A stretch of DNA of 64,000 nucleotides from Mesorhizobium sp. AR02 (lineage in GTDB: Bacteria > Pseudomonadota > Alphaproteobacteria > Rhizobiales > Rhizobiaceae). The DNA lies in assembly GCF_024746835.1 (NCBI RefSeq), contig NZ_CP080531.1, positions 868,001 to 932,000 on the forward strand. The letters run 5' to 3'. Numbering within the stretch: position 1 is the first letter of the stretch; each line of letters opens with the position of its first letter. This document shows positions 34,288 through 43,815 of this stretch, one piece after another. A program made the translations under genes and the position numbers. Below the pieces are notes generated by a model, which made no database searches, had not been told where the DNA came from, and saw nothing but the letters and a program-made list of their open reading frames with translations.

Positions 34288-37128
34288 CTACTCGAAGGAA
34301 TAGGTGAAACCTTCCTTGGAGGCGCCGACCGTGACTTTTGTCATCTTTTCGCCCTCGAGCGAGCGGTTGAGCACGCCGCGGCTCAGTTCCGGCAGCAGCG
34401 TGTTGGTCAGGATGGCATCGATCATCCGCCCGCCGGATTCGATCTCGGTGCAGCGGGCCTTGACCAGATCCATGACACCGTCGCCGATCACCAATTCCGC
34501 ATCGTTGGTTGCCCGCAGCCGGCGCGCGATCTTGGCAAACTGGTGACGGGTGATCGCCTCGATCATCGAATCCGAGAGCGGATAGTAGGGAATGGTCACC
34601 ACCCGGCCGAGGAAGGCTGCAGGGAAGACCTTCAGCAATGGGCTGCGCAAGGCGGTATCGAGATCGTCGAGCCCGGCCCGCAGCGTACCATTCTTCGTGC
34701 GGTCCATGATGACCTCGGAGCCGACATTCGAGGTGAGCAGGATCAGCGTGTTCTTGAAATCGATCCGGCGGCCCTCGCTGTCGTCCATCATGCCCTTGTC
34801 GAAGACCTGGAAGAAGATTTCGTGCACGTCCGGATGCGCCTTCTCGACCTCGTCGAGCAGGATCACCGAATAGGGTTTTCTGCGCACGGCCTCGGTCAGG
34901 ATGCCGCCCTTGCCGTAGCCGACATAGCCGGGCGGTGCACCCTTCAAGGTGGACACCGTATGCGCCTCCTGGAACTCGGACATGTTGATCGAGATCAGGT
35001 TCTGCTCGCCGCCATAGAGCGTTTCGGCCAGTGCCAGCGCGGTTTCGGTCTTGCCGACGCCCGAGGGGCCGCAGAGCAGGAAGACGCCGACCGGCTTTTC
35101 CGGCGCGCCGAGCCCGGCGCGGCTGGTCTGCACGCGTTTGGCGATCATCTCCATCGCATGATCCTGCCCGACCACGCGCTCGGACAAAGTGGCGGCGAGC
35201 TTGAGCGCCTTCTCGGTCTGGCTGGACAGCATCCGCCCGGTCGGGATGCCCGTCCAGTCCTGGACGACAGCCGCCACGGCATTGCGGTCGACCGACGGCA
35301 GGATCAGTGGTGTTTCGCCTTGCGCCTCGGCCAGTTCGGCCATCAGCTCGCGCAACCGGGCGAGATCGGCGGCCGGATCTGACGGCGCAGGATCGGCAAC
35401 CGCCGGCACCTCGGCCTTGGCTTTGGCCGCCTTGCTCTTCGTCGTTTCCGTCTTTGTCGTTTCAGCCTTGGGCGGCTCAGTCTTGGGCACCTCAGTCTTG
35501 GGCACCTCGGTCTTGGGCACCTTGGTCTTTTCTGCGTCCGCCGCTGCCGCTTCGGTATCGGCCTCAGCGGTCGCCGCCGTATCGAGCGGCACGCCCTCGC
35601 CGCGCAGCCGCGCGCGCAATTCGAGGATCTCGGCAACCAGCGCCTTTTCGCGCTCCCAGCGCCCCTCGGCGGCGGCTAGCGTGGTCTCGGTTTCGGCGAG
35701 CCCGGCTTCAACGCGCGCCTGGCGGTCAGTCACCTCGATGCCGATCGCGGCCTCGCGACCGATGATGCCGCGCTCGACCTCCAGCGCCTGGCGGCGGCGC
35801 ATGATGTCCTCGACCTCGGCCGGCGTGGCGTGCTGCGATATGGCGACACGGGCGCAGGCGGTGTCGAGAAGGCTCACCGCCTTGTCAGGCAGTTGCCGTG
35901 CCGGGATGTAGCGATGCGACAGGCCGACCGCCGCCTCGATCGCCTCATCGAGTATCTGCACCTTGTGGTGCTGCTCCAGGACGCCGGCCACACCGCGCAA
36001 CATGAGGACGGCCACCGCCTCCGACGGCTCGTCGATCTTGACCACCTGGAAACGACGGGTCAGCGCCGGGTCCTTCTCGATGTGCTGCTTGTATTCGGCC
36101 CAGGTCGTTGCCGCGATGGTGCGAAGTTCGCCGCGTGCCAGCGCCGGCTTCAAGAGATTGGCGGCATCACCGGTGCCAGCCGCGCCGCCGGCGCCGATCA
36201 AGGTGTGGGCTTCGTCGATGAACAGGATGACCGGCGTTTCGGACGATTGAACCTCGTCGATGACGGCCTTCAGCCGTTTTTCGAATTCGCCCTTCACGCT
36301 GGCGCCGGCCTGCATCAATCCGACGTCGAGCATGCGCACGCTGACGCCTTGCAGTGTCGGCGGGACGTCTTCCGCAGCGATGCGCAAGGCAAAGCCCTCG
36401 ACGACCGCGGTCTTGCCGACCCCGGCCTCACCGGTCAGGATCGGATTGTTCTGCCGGCGCCGCATCAGGATATCGACGATCTGCCGGATCTCCGGATCGC
36501 GGCCGACGACCGGATCGATCTTGCCGTCGCGGGCGCGCTGGGTCAGGTCGGTGGCGTATTTCGCCAGCGCCGAATCCCCGCCTGGAGCCCGCCGCGGCGC
36601 CTCTGGAGCGGAGACCGTGGTCGAGGCGCCGGCTTCGAGCGAACCCTCCACGACGTCGGCGAACCGCGCGATGACCGCGTCCGCGTCGATCTTGTCGAAC
36701 TCGCCGCTGATCTTCGACAGCAGGCCTTCCAGCACCGGCGTCTTCAGGCAGGCAAGCAGAATATGGGCGCTGCGGACTTCCTCGACGCCGAACTCCAGCG
36801 TCGCCAGGTTCCAGGCTTCCTGAATGGCATGAAAGATATGGTCGGAGAATTCCTCGATCGAGGTGGCGCCATAAGGCAGCTTGTCGACGGCGCGGGTCAT
36901 ATCGGCCGTGAGCCGGCTCGCATCGACGCCTGCATCGGCGATGATCATCTGCACATCCGAGCGGTCGGAAAGCACCAGCTGCTCGATGAAATGGACGAGT
37001 TCGACGTAAGGATTGCCGCGCAGTTTGGCGGTGTCGGCAGCTGCCTTGAAGGCGCGGACACCGACAGGATTGAGCTTGCCGACCAGTTCCTTGCGCTTGA
37101 AAGTCTGCGATGACCGGCGCTGTTCCAT
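34288..37128 (-). CDS. clpV: Type VI secretion ATPase ClpV (TssH)
   Basis: 946-residue AAA+ Hsp100 protein that disassembles the contracted TssB/TssC sheath in the cytoplasm. The N-domain spans residues 1-160. The first ATPase has Walker A GEAGVGKT (233-240) and Walker B ILFIDEAH. The second has Walker A GPSGVGKT (687-694) and Walker [15 protein letters not shown] 37128 has AGGAG upstream. The middle coiled-coil region carries an unusual insertion of Lys/Pro/Thr/Glu repeats (about residues 519-585). It is transcribed away from the tssA operon. Confidence 0.95.
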   Translation of the reverse strand: MEQRRSSQTFKRKELVGKLNPVGVRAFKAAADTAKLRGNPYVELVHFIEQLVLSDRSDVQMIIADAGVDASRLTADMTRAVDKLPYGATSIEEFSDHIFHAIQEAWNLATLEFGVEEVRSAHILLACLKTPVLEGLLSKISGEFDKIDADAVIARFADVVEGSLEAGASTTVSAPEAPRRAPGGDSALAKYATDLTQRARDGKIDPVVGRDPEIRQIVDILMRRRQNNPILTGEAGVGKTAVVEGFALRIAAEDVPPTLQGVSVRMLDVGLMQAGASVKGEFEKRLKAVIDEVQSSETPVILFIDEAHTLIGAGGAAGTGDAANLLKPALARGELRTIAATTWAEYKQHIEKDPALTRRFQVVKIDEPSEAVAVLMLRGVAGVLEQHHKVQILDEAIEAAVGLSHRYIPARQLPDKAVSLLDTACARVAISQHATPAEVEDIMRRRQALEVERGIIGREAAIGIEVTDRQARVEAGLAETETTLAAAEGRWEREKALVAEILELRARLRGEGVPLDTAATAEADTEAAAADAEKTKVPKTEVPKTEVPKTEPPKAETTKTETTKSKAAKAKAEVPAVADPAPSDPAADLARLRELMAELAEAQGETPLILPSVDRNAVAAVVQDWTGIPTGRMLSSQTEKALKLAATLSERVVGQDHAMEMIAKRVQTSRAGLGAPEKPVGVFLLCGPSGVGKTETALALAETLYGGEQNLISINMSEFQEAHTVSTLKGAPPGYVGYGKGGILTEAVRRKPYSVILLDEVEKAHPDVHEIFFQVFDKGMMDDSEGRRIDFKNTLILLTSNVGSEVIMDRTKNGTLRAGLDDLDTALRSPLLKVFPAAFLGRVVTIPYYPLSDSMIEAITRHQFAKIARRLRATNDAELVIGDGVMDLVKARCTEIESGGRMIDAILTNTLLPELSRGVLNRSLEGEKMTKVTVGASKEGFTYSFE
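35440..35530 (-). repeat. 15-bp tandem repeats inside clpV
   Basis: Copies of a 15-bp unit (GTCTTGGGCACCTCG and variants on the + strand) follow each other and encode the repeat KTEVP and its variants. Unit number could vary between strains because the array is in frame. Confidence 0.75.
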
Positions 37129-37465
37129 CGAACGTGCTCCTGCAATCTGCCAGCCGGTAACGTGCCACATAAGCCGTCACTTGACAAAGCGCGTGATGGA
37201 CCGATGTCGCGATGCCCGGTTTAGCCGGCTCCTTTCCATTTGTGGAAAGTCCCGCACCACTGGCTGCAAACAGCCACGGACTTGGGCGCGGCTCCGCAAT
37301 GCGGTTCGCCTGCAGCTTCGGCAACCACACCACGGATTCCGGCACTCTGGAGGCGGTTGCGTTTAGCTTCTGTTAATTTTTGAGCCGTCGTTGAATTGTG
37401 GTAAAGTGCAACCGTGTGATAACGTCGCGTCACTTACGGTTTGAGGCCGGTCGCTGGGGGTTTGT
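37129..37465. other. Divergent intergenic region between clpV and tssA
   Basis: No gene was found in this 337-bp stretch. It must contain the promoters of the two type VI transcription units. The part nearest tssA (about 37360-37425) is AT-rich, with a TTGAAT at 37391 and a GTGTGATAAC stretch near 37413. A weak 7-bp inverted repeat, CGGTTGC (37354-37360) and GCAACCG (37408-37414), brackets this part. No sigma-54 type -24/-12 element was convincing. Confidence 0.5.
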
Positions 37466-38638
37466 GTGATTGATGTCGCACTCTGGCTTAGTCCGCTCGA
37501 CGGTGGAAATCCGTCAGGGGAGGATTTGCGCAACGACCCGGCTTTTCATGAGCTGGAGCGCCTGACGGAGCCCGAGGTCAAGGTCGTCCACGACGGCAAC
37601 AACAAGCCGACTTCGCAAAGCACCATTCCGGTCGACTGGTCCGCGGTGCTGGCAAAGGCGGCGGAATTGCGTGCGCATGGCCGCGACCTGCGCCTGCTCG
37701 TCATCGTCACGCGCGCGCTGGCCAATGAAGACGGACTGGCCGGGCTCGCGCAGGGTCTGACCCTCATTGCGCAGACCTTCGATCAGCATTGGGAAACCAT
37801 GCATCCGGCCCTGCGGCCCAACGCTTCGCCTCGCGATGCCGCCTTGCGCCGTATCAACGCGCTGCTCGACCTCCAGAATGGTCAGGACGGGCTGTTGGCG
37901 AACCTGCGGCAGATGATTTTCTTTGCGCCACGCTCGATCGGGCCAATCAGCGGGCGCGACCTGGAACAAAGCGCGCTAGACGACCGTGTCATGCTCCAGG
38001 AAGCCGCCTCGGGGTTGAACACGGCAGAAAAGGCCGCACTTGTCAGTGCACACGGGCAATTGTTGAACCGGGTGCGTGCCGGATGTGCGGCACAGATAGA
38101 TCAGGCCGGCGCAGAGATGGTCACGCTCGTTACCGACGCCCGGGCGGCGATCGCGGCCCTTGACGCGGTCGAAACCGCCCTCAACGCCCGCCTTGAGGGC
38201 GGCGGCGCTCCCGTTCCGGAATTAAAGCGGTTTCTGCAGCGTTTGCTGACGACCCTCGAACGGAACGCGGCAGCCGGCGCCGTGGCGAATGGTGCGGCCA
38301 AGCCGCCCACCCCGGCAGAACCGGCAACGCCTGCTCGAAACGGTCATGGAGCCGAGACTATGGCAAGTGCGGCAAGCTACGCGGACTCGAGCACGGGGCT
38401 ACCCGACCGGATCTCCTCGCGCGACGACGTGGTCAAATGCCTCGACCTGGTCGTCGCCTTCTATGACCGCACCGAACCGTCGAGCCCCATACCGCATCTG
38501 GCACGGCGTGTGCGCCGCATGGTGCACATGGATTTCGTTGAACTGATGGAAGATCTCGCCCCGTCTGGGCTGAAGGAATTCCGGCTCCTTGCCGGCGTTC
38601 CCGATGTCAAGAAGACGGCTCAGAAGGATGAAAGGTAA
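37466..38638 (+). CDS. tssA: Type VI secretion protein TssA (ImpA)
   Basis: 390-residue protein with the ImpA N-terminal domain (DVALWLSPLDGGNPSGEDLR; HWETMHPALRPNASPRDAAL). TssA caps the growing sheath at the baseplate and coordinates tail assembly. The C-terminal ~100 residues contain a conserved RVRRMVHMDFVELMEDLAP segment, so it belongs to the short TssA class. The GTG start at 37466 sits downstream of GGGGG. It opens the main operon. Confidence 0.88.
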   Translation: MIDVALWLSPLDGGNPSGEDLRNDPAFHELERLTEPEVKVVHDGNNKPTSQSTIPVDWSAVLAKAAELRAHGRDLRLLVIVTRALANEDGLAGLAQGLTLIAQTFDQHWETMHPALRPNASPRDAALRRINALLDLQNGQDGLLANLRQMIFFAPRSIGPISGRDLEQSALDDRVMLQEAASGLNTAEKAALVSAHGQLLNRVRAGCAAQIDQAGAEMVTLVTDARAAIAALDAVETALNARLEGGGAPVPELKRFLQRLLTTLERNAAAGAVANGAAKPPTPAEPATPARNGHGAETMASAASYADSSTGLPDRISSRDDVVKCLDLVVAFYDRTEPSSPIPHLARRVRRMVHMDFVELMEDLAPSGLKEFRLLAGVPDVKKTAQKDER

Positions 38639-38644
38639 CAGCAC

Positions 38645-39184
38645 ATGCCAGCCGAAAGCAAAGCGAAGGTCATCGAACGAAATCGCGCGCCGCGGGTGCA
38701 GATCGCCTACGACGTGGAAACCTACGGTAGCCCGACGACGATCGAATTGCCGTTTGTCATGGCCGTGATGGCCGACCTTTCCGGCTCTTCGCAGACCAAG
38801 GAAGCGTCAAAATCGGTGCTGGACCGATCCTTCGTCGAGACCGACGCGAATCGCTTCCCCAAATTCATGGAGGCGCTCGGGCCACGCGTCAAAGCCCGGG
38901 TGAAGAACACGCTGCCGCAGGCCGAAGGTCAGGAGCGTGACGAGGAACTGGCGCTCGATCTCACCTTCACCAAGATGGCTGATTTCGCTCCGGACAAGGT
39001 TGCCGCGCAGGTGCCGCAACTGGCCGAGATCCTCAAGATGCGTCGTCAACTCGAGGAACTGCTCGGCTTCATGGATGGCCGCGTCGACGCCGAAAAACGC
39101 ATTGCGCAGCTTCTCAACAACGAGCCGCTGCTTGGCAAGATCGCCAGCCAGGCGCTCGCCGACGACGACAAGGCAGGGGAGTAA
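38645..39184 (+). CDS. tssB: Type VI secretion sheath small subunit TssB (VipA/ImpB)
   Basis: 179-residue protein with the usual TssB length and segments: APRVQIAYDVETYGS, LPFVMAVMADLSG and FTKMADFAPDKVAAQVP. With TssC it forms the contractile sheath around the Hcp tube in the cytoplasm. It starts 6 nt after tssA and is followed 3 nt later by tssC. Confidence 0.95.
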   Translation: MPAESKAKVIERNRAPRVQIAYDVETYGSPTTIELPFVMAVMADLSGSSQTKEASKSVLDRSFVETDANRFPKFMEALGPRVKARVKNTLPQAEGQERDEELALDLTFTKMADFAPDKVAAQVPQLAEILKMRRQLEELLGFMDGRVDAEKRIAQLLNNEPLLGKIASQALADDDKAGE

Positions 39185-39187
39185 ACC

Positions 39188-40693
39188 ATGGCCGAACAGC
39201 AAAAGACTGCTACCGTCGCCGCCGAGGCCGAAGCCATCGACCTCGGCGAATTCAGCGGGCTCCTCGAGAAGGATTTCAAGGTCAAGAAGGACGACAGCGA
39301 GAAGCTGCAGCAACTCGTGCGCAATCTCGCACTCGCGGCGCAATCGCGTTCCGACACCACGACCATTTCGTCCAATGCGATCAAGTCGATCAAGTCGCTG
39401 ATCGCCGGCATCGACAAGATGCTGACGACACAGGTCAACGAGATCCTGCACGCGCCGGAAGTGCGCGAGATGGAAGGCACATGGCGCGGCCTCTGGTATC
39501 TCGTCAACAACACCGAGACGGATCAGAAGCTGAAGATCCGGGTGATGAACATCTCCAAGGAGCAGCTGGCCGACACGCTTGAAGACTATGAAGGCCAGAT
39601 GTGGGACCAGAGCCCGATCTTCAAGAAAGTCTATACGGACGAGTATTCGATGCTGGGTGGCGAGCCGATCGGCTGTGTGATCGGCGCCTACGAATTCTCC
39701 AACCACCCGCGCGACGTCGGCCTGCTGCGCAATATCTCCGGCATCTGCGCCTCGGCGCACACGCCGTTCATCGCCGCCGCCTCACCGCGCCTGTTCCGCA
39801 TGGACAGCTGGCAGGAATTGCCGAACCCGCAAGACCTGCAACAGATCGTCTCCAACCCGGCCTATGCCTCGTGGCAGTCGCTGCGCGAGAGCGAGGACGC
39901 CCGCTATATCGGCCTGACCATGCCGCGCGTTCTGGCTAGGCTGCCCTACGGCACCGATACCGTTCCAGTGAAGGGCTTCACCTTCGAGGAAGAGGTGCAG
40001 GGCGATCACAACAAATATGTCTGGATGAACGCCGCCTTCCCGATGGGCGTCAACATCAACCGCAGCCACAAGCTTTTCGGCTGGGGCACGCAGATCCGCG
40101 GCGTCGAGAATGGCGGCACGGTGCTCAATTTGCCGGTGCACAGCTTCCCGACCGACGATGGCTCGATCGCGATGAAATGTCCGACCGAAGTCGCCATCGA
40201 CGACCGGCGCGAGGCCGAACTGGCCAAGCTCGGCCTGATGCCGATCCTGCACCGGAAAAACACCGATCTGGCGGCCTTCATCGGCGCCCACTCGCTGCAG
40301 GACGACGAGACGCGTGCCGGCCGGCTGGTCGACCCCGACGCCCAGTCGAACGAAAGGCTGAGCGCCAACCTGCCTTACCTCTTCCCGGTCTCGCGCTTCG
40401 CGCACTACCTCAAGGCGATCGCCCGCGACAAGGTCGGCTCGTTCAAGGAACGCTCCGACATGCAGATCTGGCTGACCGAGTGGATCAACCGCTACGTGCT
40501 GGCCAACCCGGCCTTCGCCGACGACAAGGCGCGCGCCAAACGGCCGCTTGCGGCGGCGGAAGTCCAGGTGGACAGCGTGGAAGGACGGCCGGGCTACTAC
40601 AACGCCCGCTTCTATCTGCGCCCGCATTACCAGCTGGAAGGCATCAACGCCTCGCTGCGGCTGGTATCGGAACTGCCGTCCGTGAAGACCTGA
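39188..40693 (+). CDS. tssC: Type VI secretion sheath large subunit TssC (VipB/ImpC)
   Basis: 501-residue sheath protein. Family segments are visible: EVREMEGTWRGLWYLVNNTE, YEFSNHPRDVGLLRNISGI and ARLPYGTDTVPVKGFTFEE. The C-terminal part (GRPGYYNARFYLRPHYQLE) is also typical. It polymerises with TssB into the sheath whose contraction drives injection, and it is the remodelling substrate of ClpV. A 48-bp gap separates it from hcp. Confidence 0.96.
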   Translation: MAEQQKTATVAAEAEAIDLGEFSGLLEKDFKVKKDDSEKLQQLVRNLALAAQSRSDTTTISSNAIKSIKSLIAGIDKMLTTQVNEILHAPEVREMEGTWRGLWYLVNNTETDQKLKIRVMNISKEQLADTLEDYEGQMWDQSPIFKKVYTDEYSMLGGEPIGCVIGAYEFSNHPRDVGLLRNISGICASAHTPFIAAASPRLFRMDSWQELPNPQDLQQIVSNPAYASWQSLRESEDARYIGLTMPRVLARLPYGTDTVPVKGFTFEEEVQGDHNKYVWMNAAFPMGVNINRSHKLFGWGTQIRGVENGGTVLNLPVHSFPTDDGSIAMKCPTEVAIDDRREAELAKLGLMPILHRKNTDLAAFIGAHSLQDDETRAGRLVDPDAQSNERLSANLPYLFPVSRFAHYLKAIARDKVGSFKERSDMQIWLTEWINRYVLANPAFADDKARAKRPLAAAEVQVDSVEGRPGYYNARFYLRPHYQLEGINASLRLVSELPSVKT

Positions 40694-40741
40694 TTTGCAG
40701 CAACCAGACCTTGTTTTGTTTGAAAGCGGTGGAGAGAGACA

Positions 40742-41197
40742 ATGCCAATGAAGATTGATGGTTTTCTGAAGGTTCCCGATATCAAGGGCCCAAGCACCCG
40801 CGACGGCCACTCGGACGAAATCGAAATCCATGGCGTCGATTACAAGATGGTCGCACCCTATGACCCGAACTCGCTCTCACGCCGCGGGCGCGTGTCCATG
40901 GGCATGATCAAGTTCATCAAACATTACGACAAATCCTCGCCCTATCTGAAAAAGGCACTGTTCGAGAACAAGGCGCTCGATGAAGTGGTGTTCTCCGCAC
41001 GGCGGACCATCGATGGCGAGACCAAGGACTATCTGGTCGTCACGCTCACCGATGCCTCGATCATGGAATACGACATGTCGCAGGCCGAAGATGAGGAAGA
41101 CCTGATCCAGGAAGAGGTCAGCTTCGCCTACAAGAAGATCAAGTTCGTCTATGACGGCAATGATGAAGCCGAAATGGATGTCTATGTCGGCAAGTGA
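40742..41197 (+). CDS. hcp: Type VI secretion tube protein Hcp (TssD)
   Basis: 151-residue protein with the Hcp1 fold (MKIDGFLKVPDIKGPS at the start; EVSFAYKKIKFVY near the end). It forms hexameric rings that stack into the injected tube and can act as effector chaperone. GGAGAGAG stands upstream of the ATG at 40742. Its position inside the operon, between tssC and tssE, suggests it is the system's own tube protein. Its last 17-20 nt overlap the tssE start. Confidence 0.95.
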   Translation: MPMKIDGFLKVPDIKGPSTRDGHSDEIEIHGVDYKMVAPYDPNSLSRRGRVSMGMIKFIKHYDKSSPYLKKALFENKALDEVVFSARRTIDGETKDYLVVTLTDASIMEYDMSQAEDEEDLIQEEVSFAYKKIKFVYDGNDEAEMDVYVGK

Positions 41198-41939
41198 GGT
41201 TCGGCGGCCCGGCGCGGGCAAGCAACAGATCGCGGGCAGCCTGCGGGCGAAAAGCGAGGCGGTCCAGCCGTCGCTGTGGGATCGCCTCGTCAACGACCTG
41301 CCGGGCCTGACCTCGGAGATAGACGGGCTGCGCCATGTCCTGCTGGACGAGCTTGGCGCGGACCGTCTCGACACCCTCGTTGCCGGCAGTGCACGGACCA
41401 TCGACGCCGATGCGGAGCTGACGCCCGATCAGAAACGGCGTCTGCATCGCCTGGCCTTTCAGACCCAGCACCGCGTCGAGATCGAAAGCCGCGGCGTGGT
41501 GGTATCGGCCCGCGTGCTCAGGGAAGCGGTGCGGCGCGACATCGAGGCTCTGTTCAACACCGAGCGCTTCGAGGCCACGCCGCTGCTTTCCGACCTGGAA
41601 AACGAGCAGATGGCGGACAATCCACCGTCGCTCGCCGATTTTCCGGAGGTGCGTCGAAGCGTGGTCAATTACGGCGTGCCGTCCTTCTCGGGCCGGTCGT
41701 CCCGCGACTTCGACCGCGACGTGCTGGCGCGCGAAATCCGCTCGGTACTCGCCACCTTCGAGCCCCGCCTCAAGGAAAGCGCGACGAAGGTTACCGTCAC
41801 CCTGGGCGACAAGACCGTGGGCCTGAAGATCGAGATCGATGCCGTGCTGATCATGACGCCCACACCGGAACGCATGCGCCTGCGCACCACGATCAATCTC
41901 GACAACGGCTTGGCGCGGACCGAAATTAGGGACGCCTGA
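41178..41939 (+). CDS. tssE: Type VI secretion baseplate protein TssE (gp25-like)
   Basis: 253-residue protein. The gp25-like baseplate domain lies in the C-terminal half: VRRSVVNYGVPSFSG, DFDRDVLAREIRSVLATFEPRL and a final beta region. The first ~120 residues are an extension not normal for TssE proteins of about 150-180 residues. ATG 41178 and ATG 41184 are both possible; both overlap the hcp end. TssE helps nucleate sheath polymerisation on the baseplate. Confidence 0.85.
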   Translation: MSMSASEVRRPGAGKQQIAGSLRAKSEAVQPSLWDRLVNDLPGLTSEIDGLRHVLLDELGADRLDTLVAGSARTIDADAELTPDQKRRLHRLAFQTQHRVEIESRGVVVSARVLREAVRRDIEALFNTERFEATPLLSDLENEQMADNPPSLADFPEVRRSVVNYGVPSFSGRSSRDFDRDVLAREIRSVLATFEPRLKESATKVTVTLGDKTVGLKIEIDAVLIMTPTPERMRLRTTINLDNGLARTEIRDA

Positions 41940-41940
41940 G

Positions 41941-43815
41941 ATGGATCGGGTCTTCGTCGAATATTACGAGGAGGAACTGACCCATATCCGGGGCCTTGCG
42001 GCGGAATTTGCCGACATGCATCCGGCGGTGGCGCGCAACCTTTCCCTCGATACGGTGCCCTGCCCGGATCCCTATGTCGAACGGCTGCTGGACGGCGTCG
42101 CCTTCCTCGCCGCGCGCACCCGGCTGAAAGTCGACGCCGAGCGCTCGCGATTTTCGCGCAGCGTGCTCGATGTCCTCTATCCCGATCTGGTCACGCCGGC
42201 GCCGGCAACGGCGATGGCCGTGCTGAAACCCGGCCAGCAGGTGCAGACCATGCCCGCCGGCCACGTCGTCAAGCGCAACACGCGGCTGGTGTCCAGCCTG
42301 CAACCCGGCCTGTCGACGCGCTGCACTTTCTCCACCGCGCAGGACATGACCCTGTGGCCGATAGCAATCACTTCGGTCAGCTATTTTCAAGATCGCAGTG
42401 CGCTGGCGGCGGCCGGCATAGGGCCGATCGGCGGCACCGGCGGCGAGGCGGCGCTGCGTTTGGCGCTGACGCGGACCGGAAAAGGCAAACTCGACGAATT
42501 GGCGCTCGACCAGCTTGACCTCTATTTTGCCGGGCGCACCAAGGCGCCGCTTCTGTTCGACGCGATCTTCGGCGCCTGCGTGGCCATTGGCGCACGACCG
42601 GAAGGCAAGACCAACCGGCTGTCGCCCCTGCCGGCTCCCGAAATGGTCGGCATCAGCGACGACGAGGCCCTGATGCCGCGCACCCGCCCGACATTCGAAG
42701 GGTACCGCCTGCTGCGCGAATACTTCGTCATGCCGGAGCGCTTTCACTATGTGCGGGTCCTGGGGCTGCAGCCGATGGTGCGCAAATGCGAGGCCGGACT
42801 GGAGATCATCTTCCTGTTCCGCCGCCCGACGCCCGAACTCGCCGACCTGACGCCGGCGGATTTCGAACTTTTCGCGACGCCGATCATCAATCTGTTCGAG
42901 CGTGAGTGCAACGTCGTCGAACTCGATCAGCGCAAGACGCGGCAGGTGCTGCACGCCGACCGCACGCGGGCGCGCGACTTCGAGATCTATCGTGTCCTGC
43001 GCGTCGAGGATGCCGACAGTGAAGGCAGCGACGCCGAGATACCGGAGCTGTTCAGCCTCGGGCAGAACCGCGGCAGCGGCTGGGTCTATTCGACGGAACG
43101 GCGCCCACGCCGGGCAACGGAGGATGAACGCGGCGACGGCCTGACCCGCACCTCATACACCGGGGACGATGTTTTCCTGGCCGTATCCCGGCCGCTCGCA
43201 AATCCGGCGAACCGGCCGTTGAAGCGTCTCGACATCATGGCGCTTTGCACCAACCGTGATCTGCCGATCCTCGATGACAATCCGACCTTGACGCTCGAAG
43301 CCGGTGACCCGGTCGAATCGGTCCGGCTGCTCGGTGCGTTGCGTCCGCCGCAGCCGGCCATCCCCGCCGCACTGCCCACCGGGGCCGATGGCGAATCCCG
43401 GGCCGACGATCTCGCCTGGCGGCTGGTGGCGCAGTTGGCGCTCAATTTCTTGAGCCTCGCCAAGGAAGGCCGCGGCGTCGACCCTCTGCATGCCCTGCTC
43501 GATCTCTACGCCGACCGCGGCGATCCGAGCCTTGCCCGCAACGTGCATTCGATCGTGCGCATCGACTCGCGGTCGGTGATCGAACGGCTGCAGATCGACG
43601 GGCCGATGTGCTTCGGGCGTGGCACGGAAGTGACGTTGCATGTCGATCAGTCGGTGCTGGCCGGGCAAAGCACCTTGCTGCTTTCGGCCTTGCTGGCGCG
43701 GCTGTTTGCCCGTCATGCCGGAATAAACGGCTTCGTGCGAACCCGCACGCGGCTGCTGCAGAAGCAGGAGGATGTGCCATGGCCGATGACGCCCGGCAAT
43801 CGCTACCTGATCTAG
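41941..43815 (+). CDS. tssF: Type VI secretion baseplate protein TssF (VasA/ImpG)
   Basis: 624-residue baseplate component. It starts with FVEYYEEELTHIRGLAAEFA, the standard TssF opening, and includes VLYPDLVTPAPA and the ECNVVELDQ segment. It forms the wedge complex with TssG, TssE and TssK. It starts 1 nt after tssE. An 18-bp tandem duplication spans its stop codon and the beginning of tssG. Confidence 0.94.
   Translation: MDRVFVEYYEEELTHIRGLAAEFADMHPAVARNLSLDTVPCPDPYVERLLDGVAFLAARTRLKVDAERSRFSRSVLDVLYPDLVTPAPATAMAVLKPGQQVQTMPAGHVVKRNTRLVSSLQPGLSTRCTFSTAQDMTLWPIAITSVSYFQDRSALAAAGIGPIGGTGGEAALRLALTRTGKGKLDELALDQLDLYFAGRTKAPLLFDAIFGACVAIGARPEGKTNRLSPLPAPEMVGISDDEALMPRTRPTFEGYRLLREYFVMPERFHYVRVLGLQPMVRKCEAGLEIIFLFRRPTPELADLTPADFELFATPIINLFERECNVVELDQRKTRQVLHADRTRARDFEIYRVLRVEDADSEGSDAEIPELFSLGQNRGSGWVYSTERRPRRATEDERGDGLTRTSYTGDDVFLAVSRPLANPANRPLKRLDIMALCTNRDLPILDDNPTLTLEAGDPVESVRLLGALRPPQPAIPAALPTGADGESRADDLAWRLVAQLALNFLSLAKEGRGVDPLHALLDLYADRGDPSLARNVHSIVRIDSRSVIERLQIDGPMCFGRGTEVTLHVDQSVLAGQSTLLLSALLARLFARHAGINGFVRTRTRLLQKQEDVPWPMTPGNRYLI

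Noticed and set aside
37354..37414. CGGTTGC ... GCAACCG inverted repeat upstream of tssA considered as an operator
   Set aside because: The 7-bp arms are 47 bp apart, too far for a simple operator and expected by chance in GC-rich DNA.
37129..37465. Search for a sigma-54 promoter in front of the type VI genes
   Set aside because: The stretch CTGGCTGCAAACAGC lacks the GG-N10-GC spacing of -24/-12 elements.
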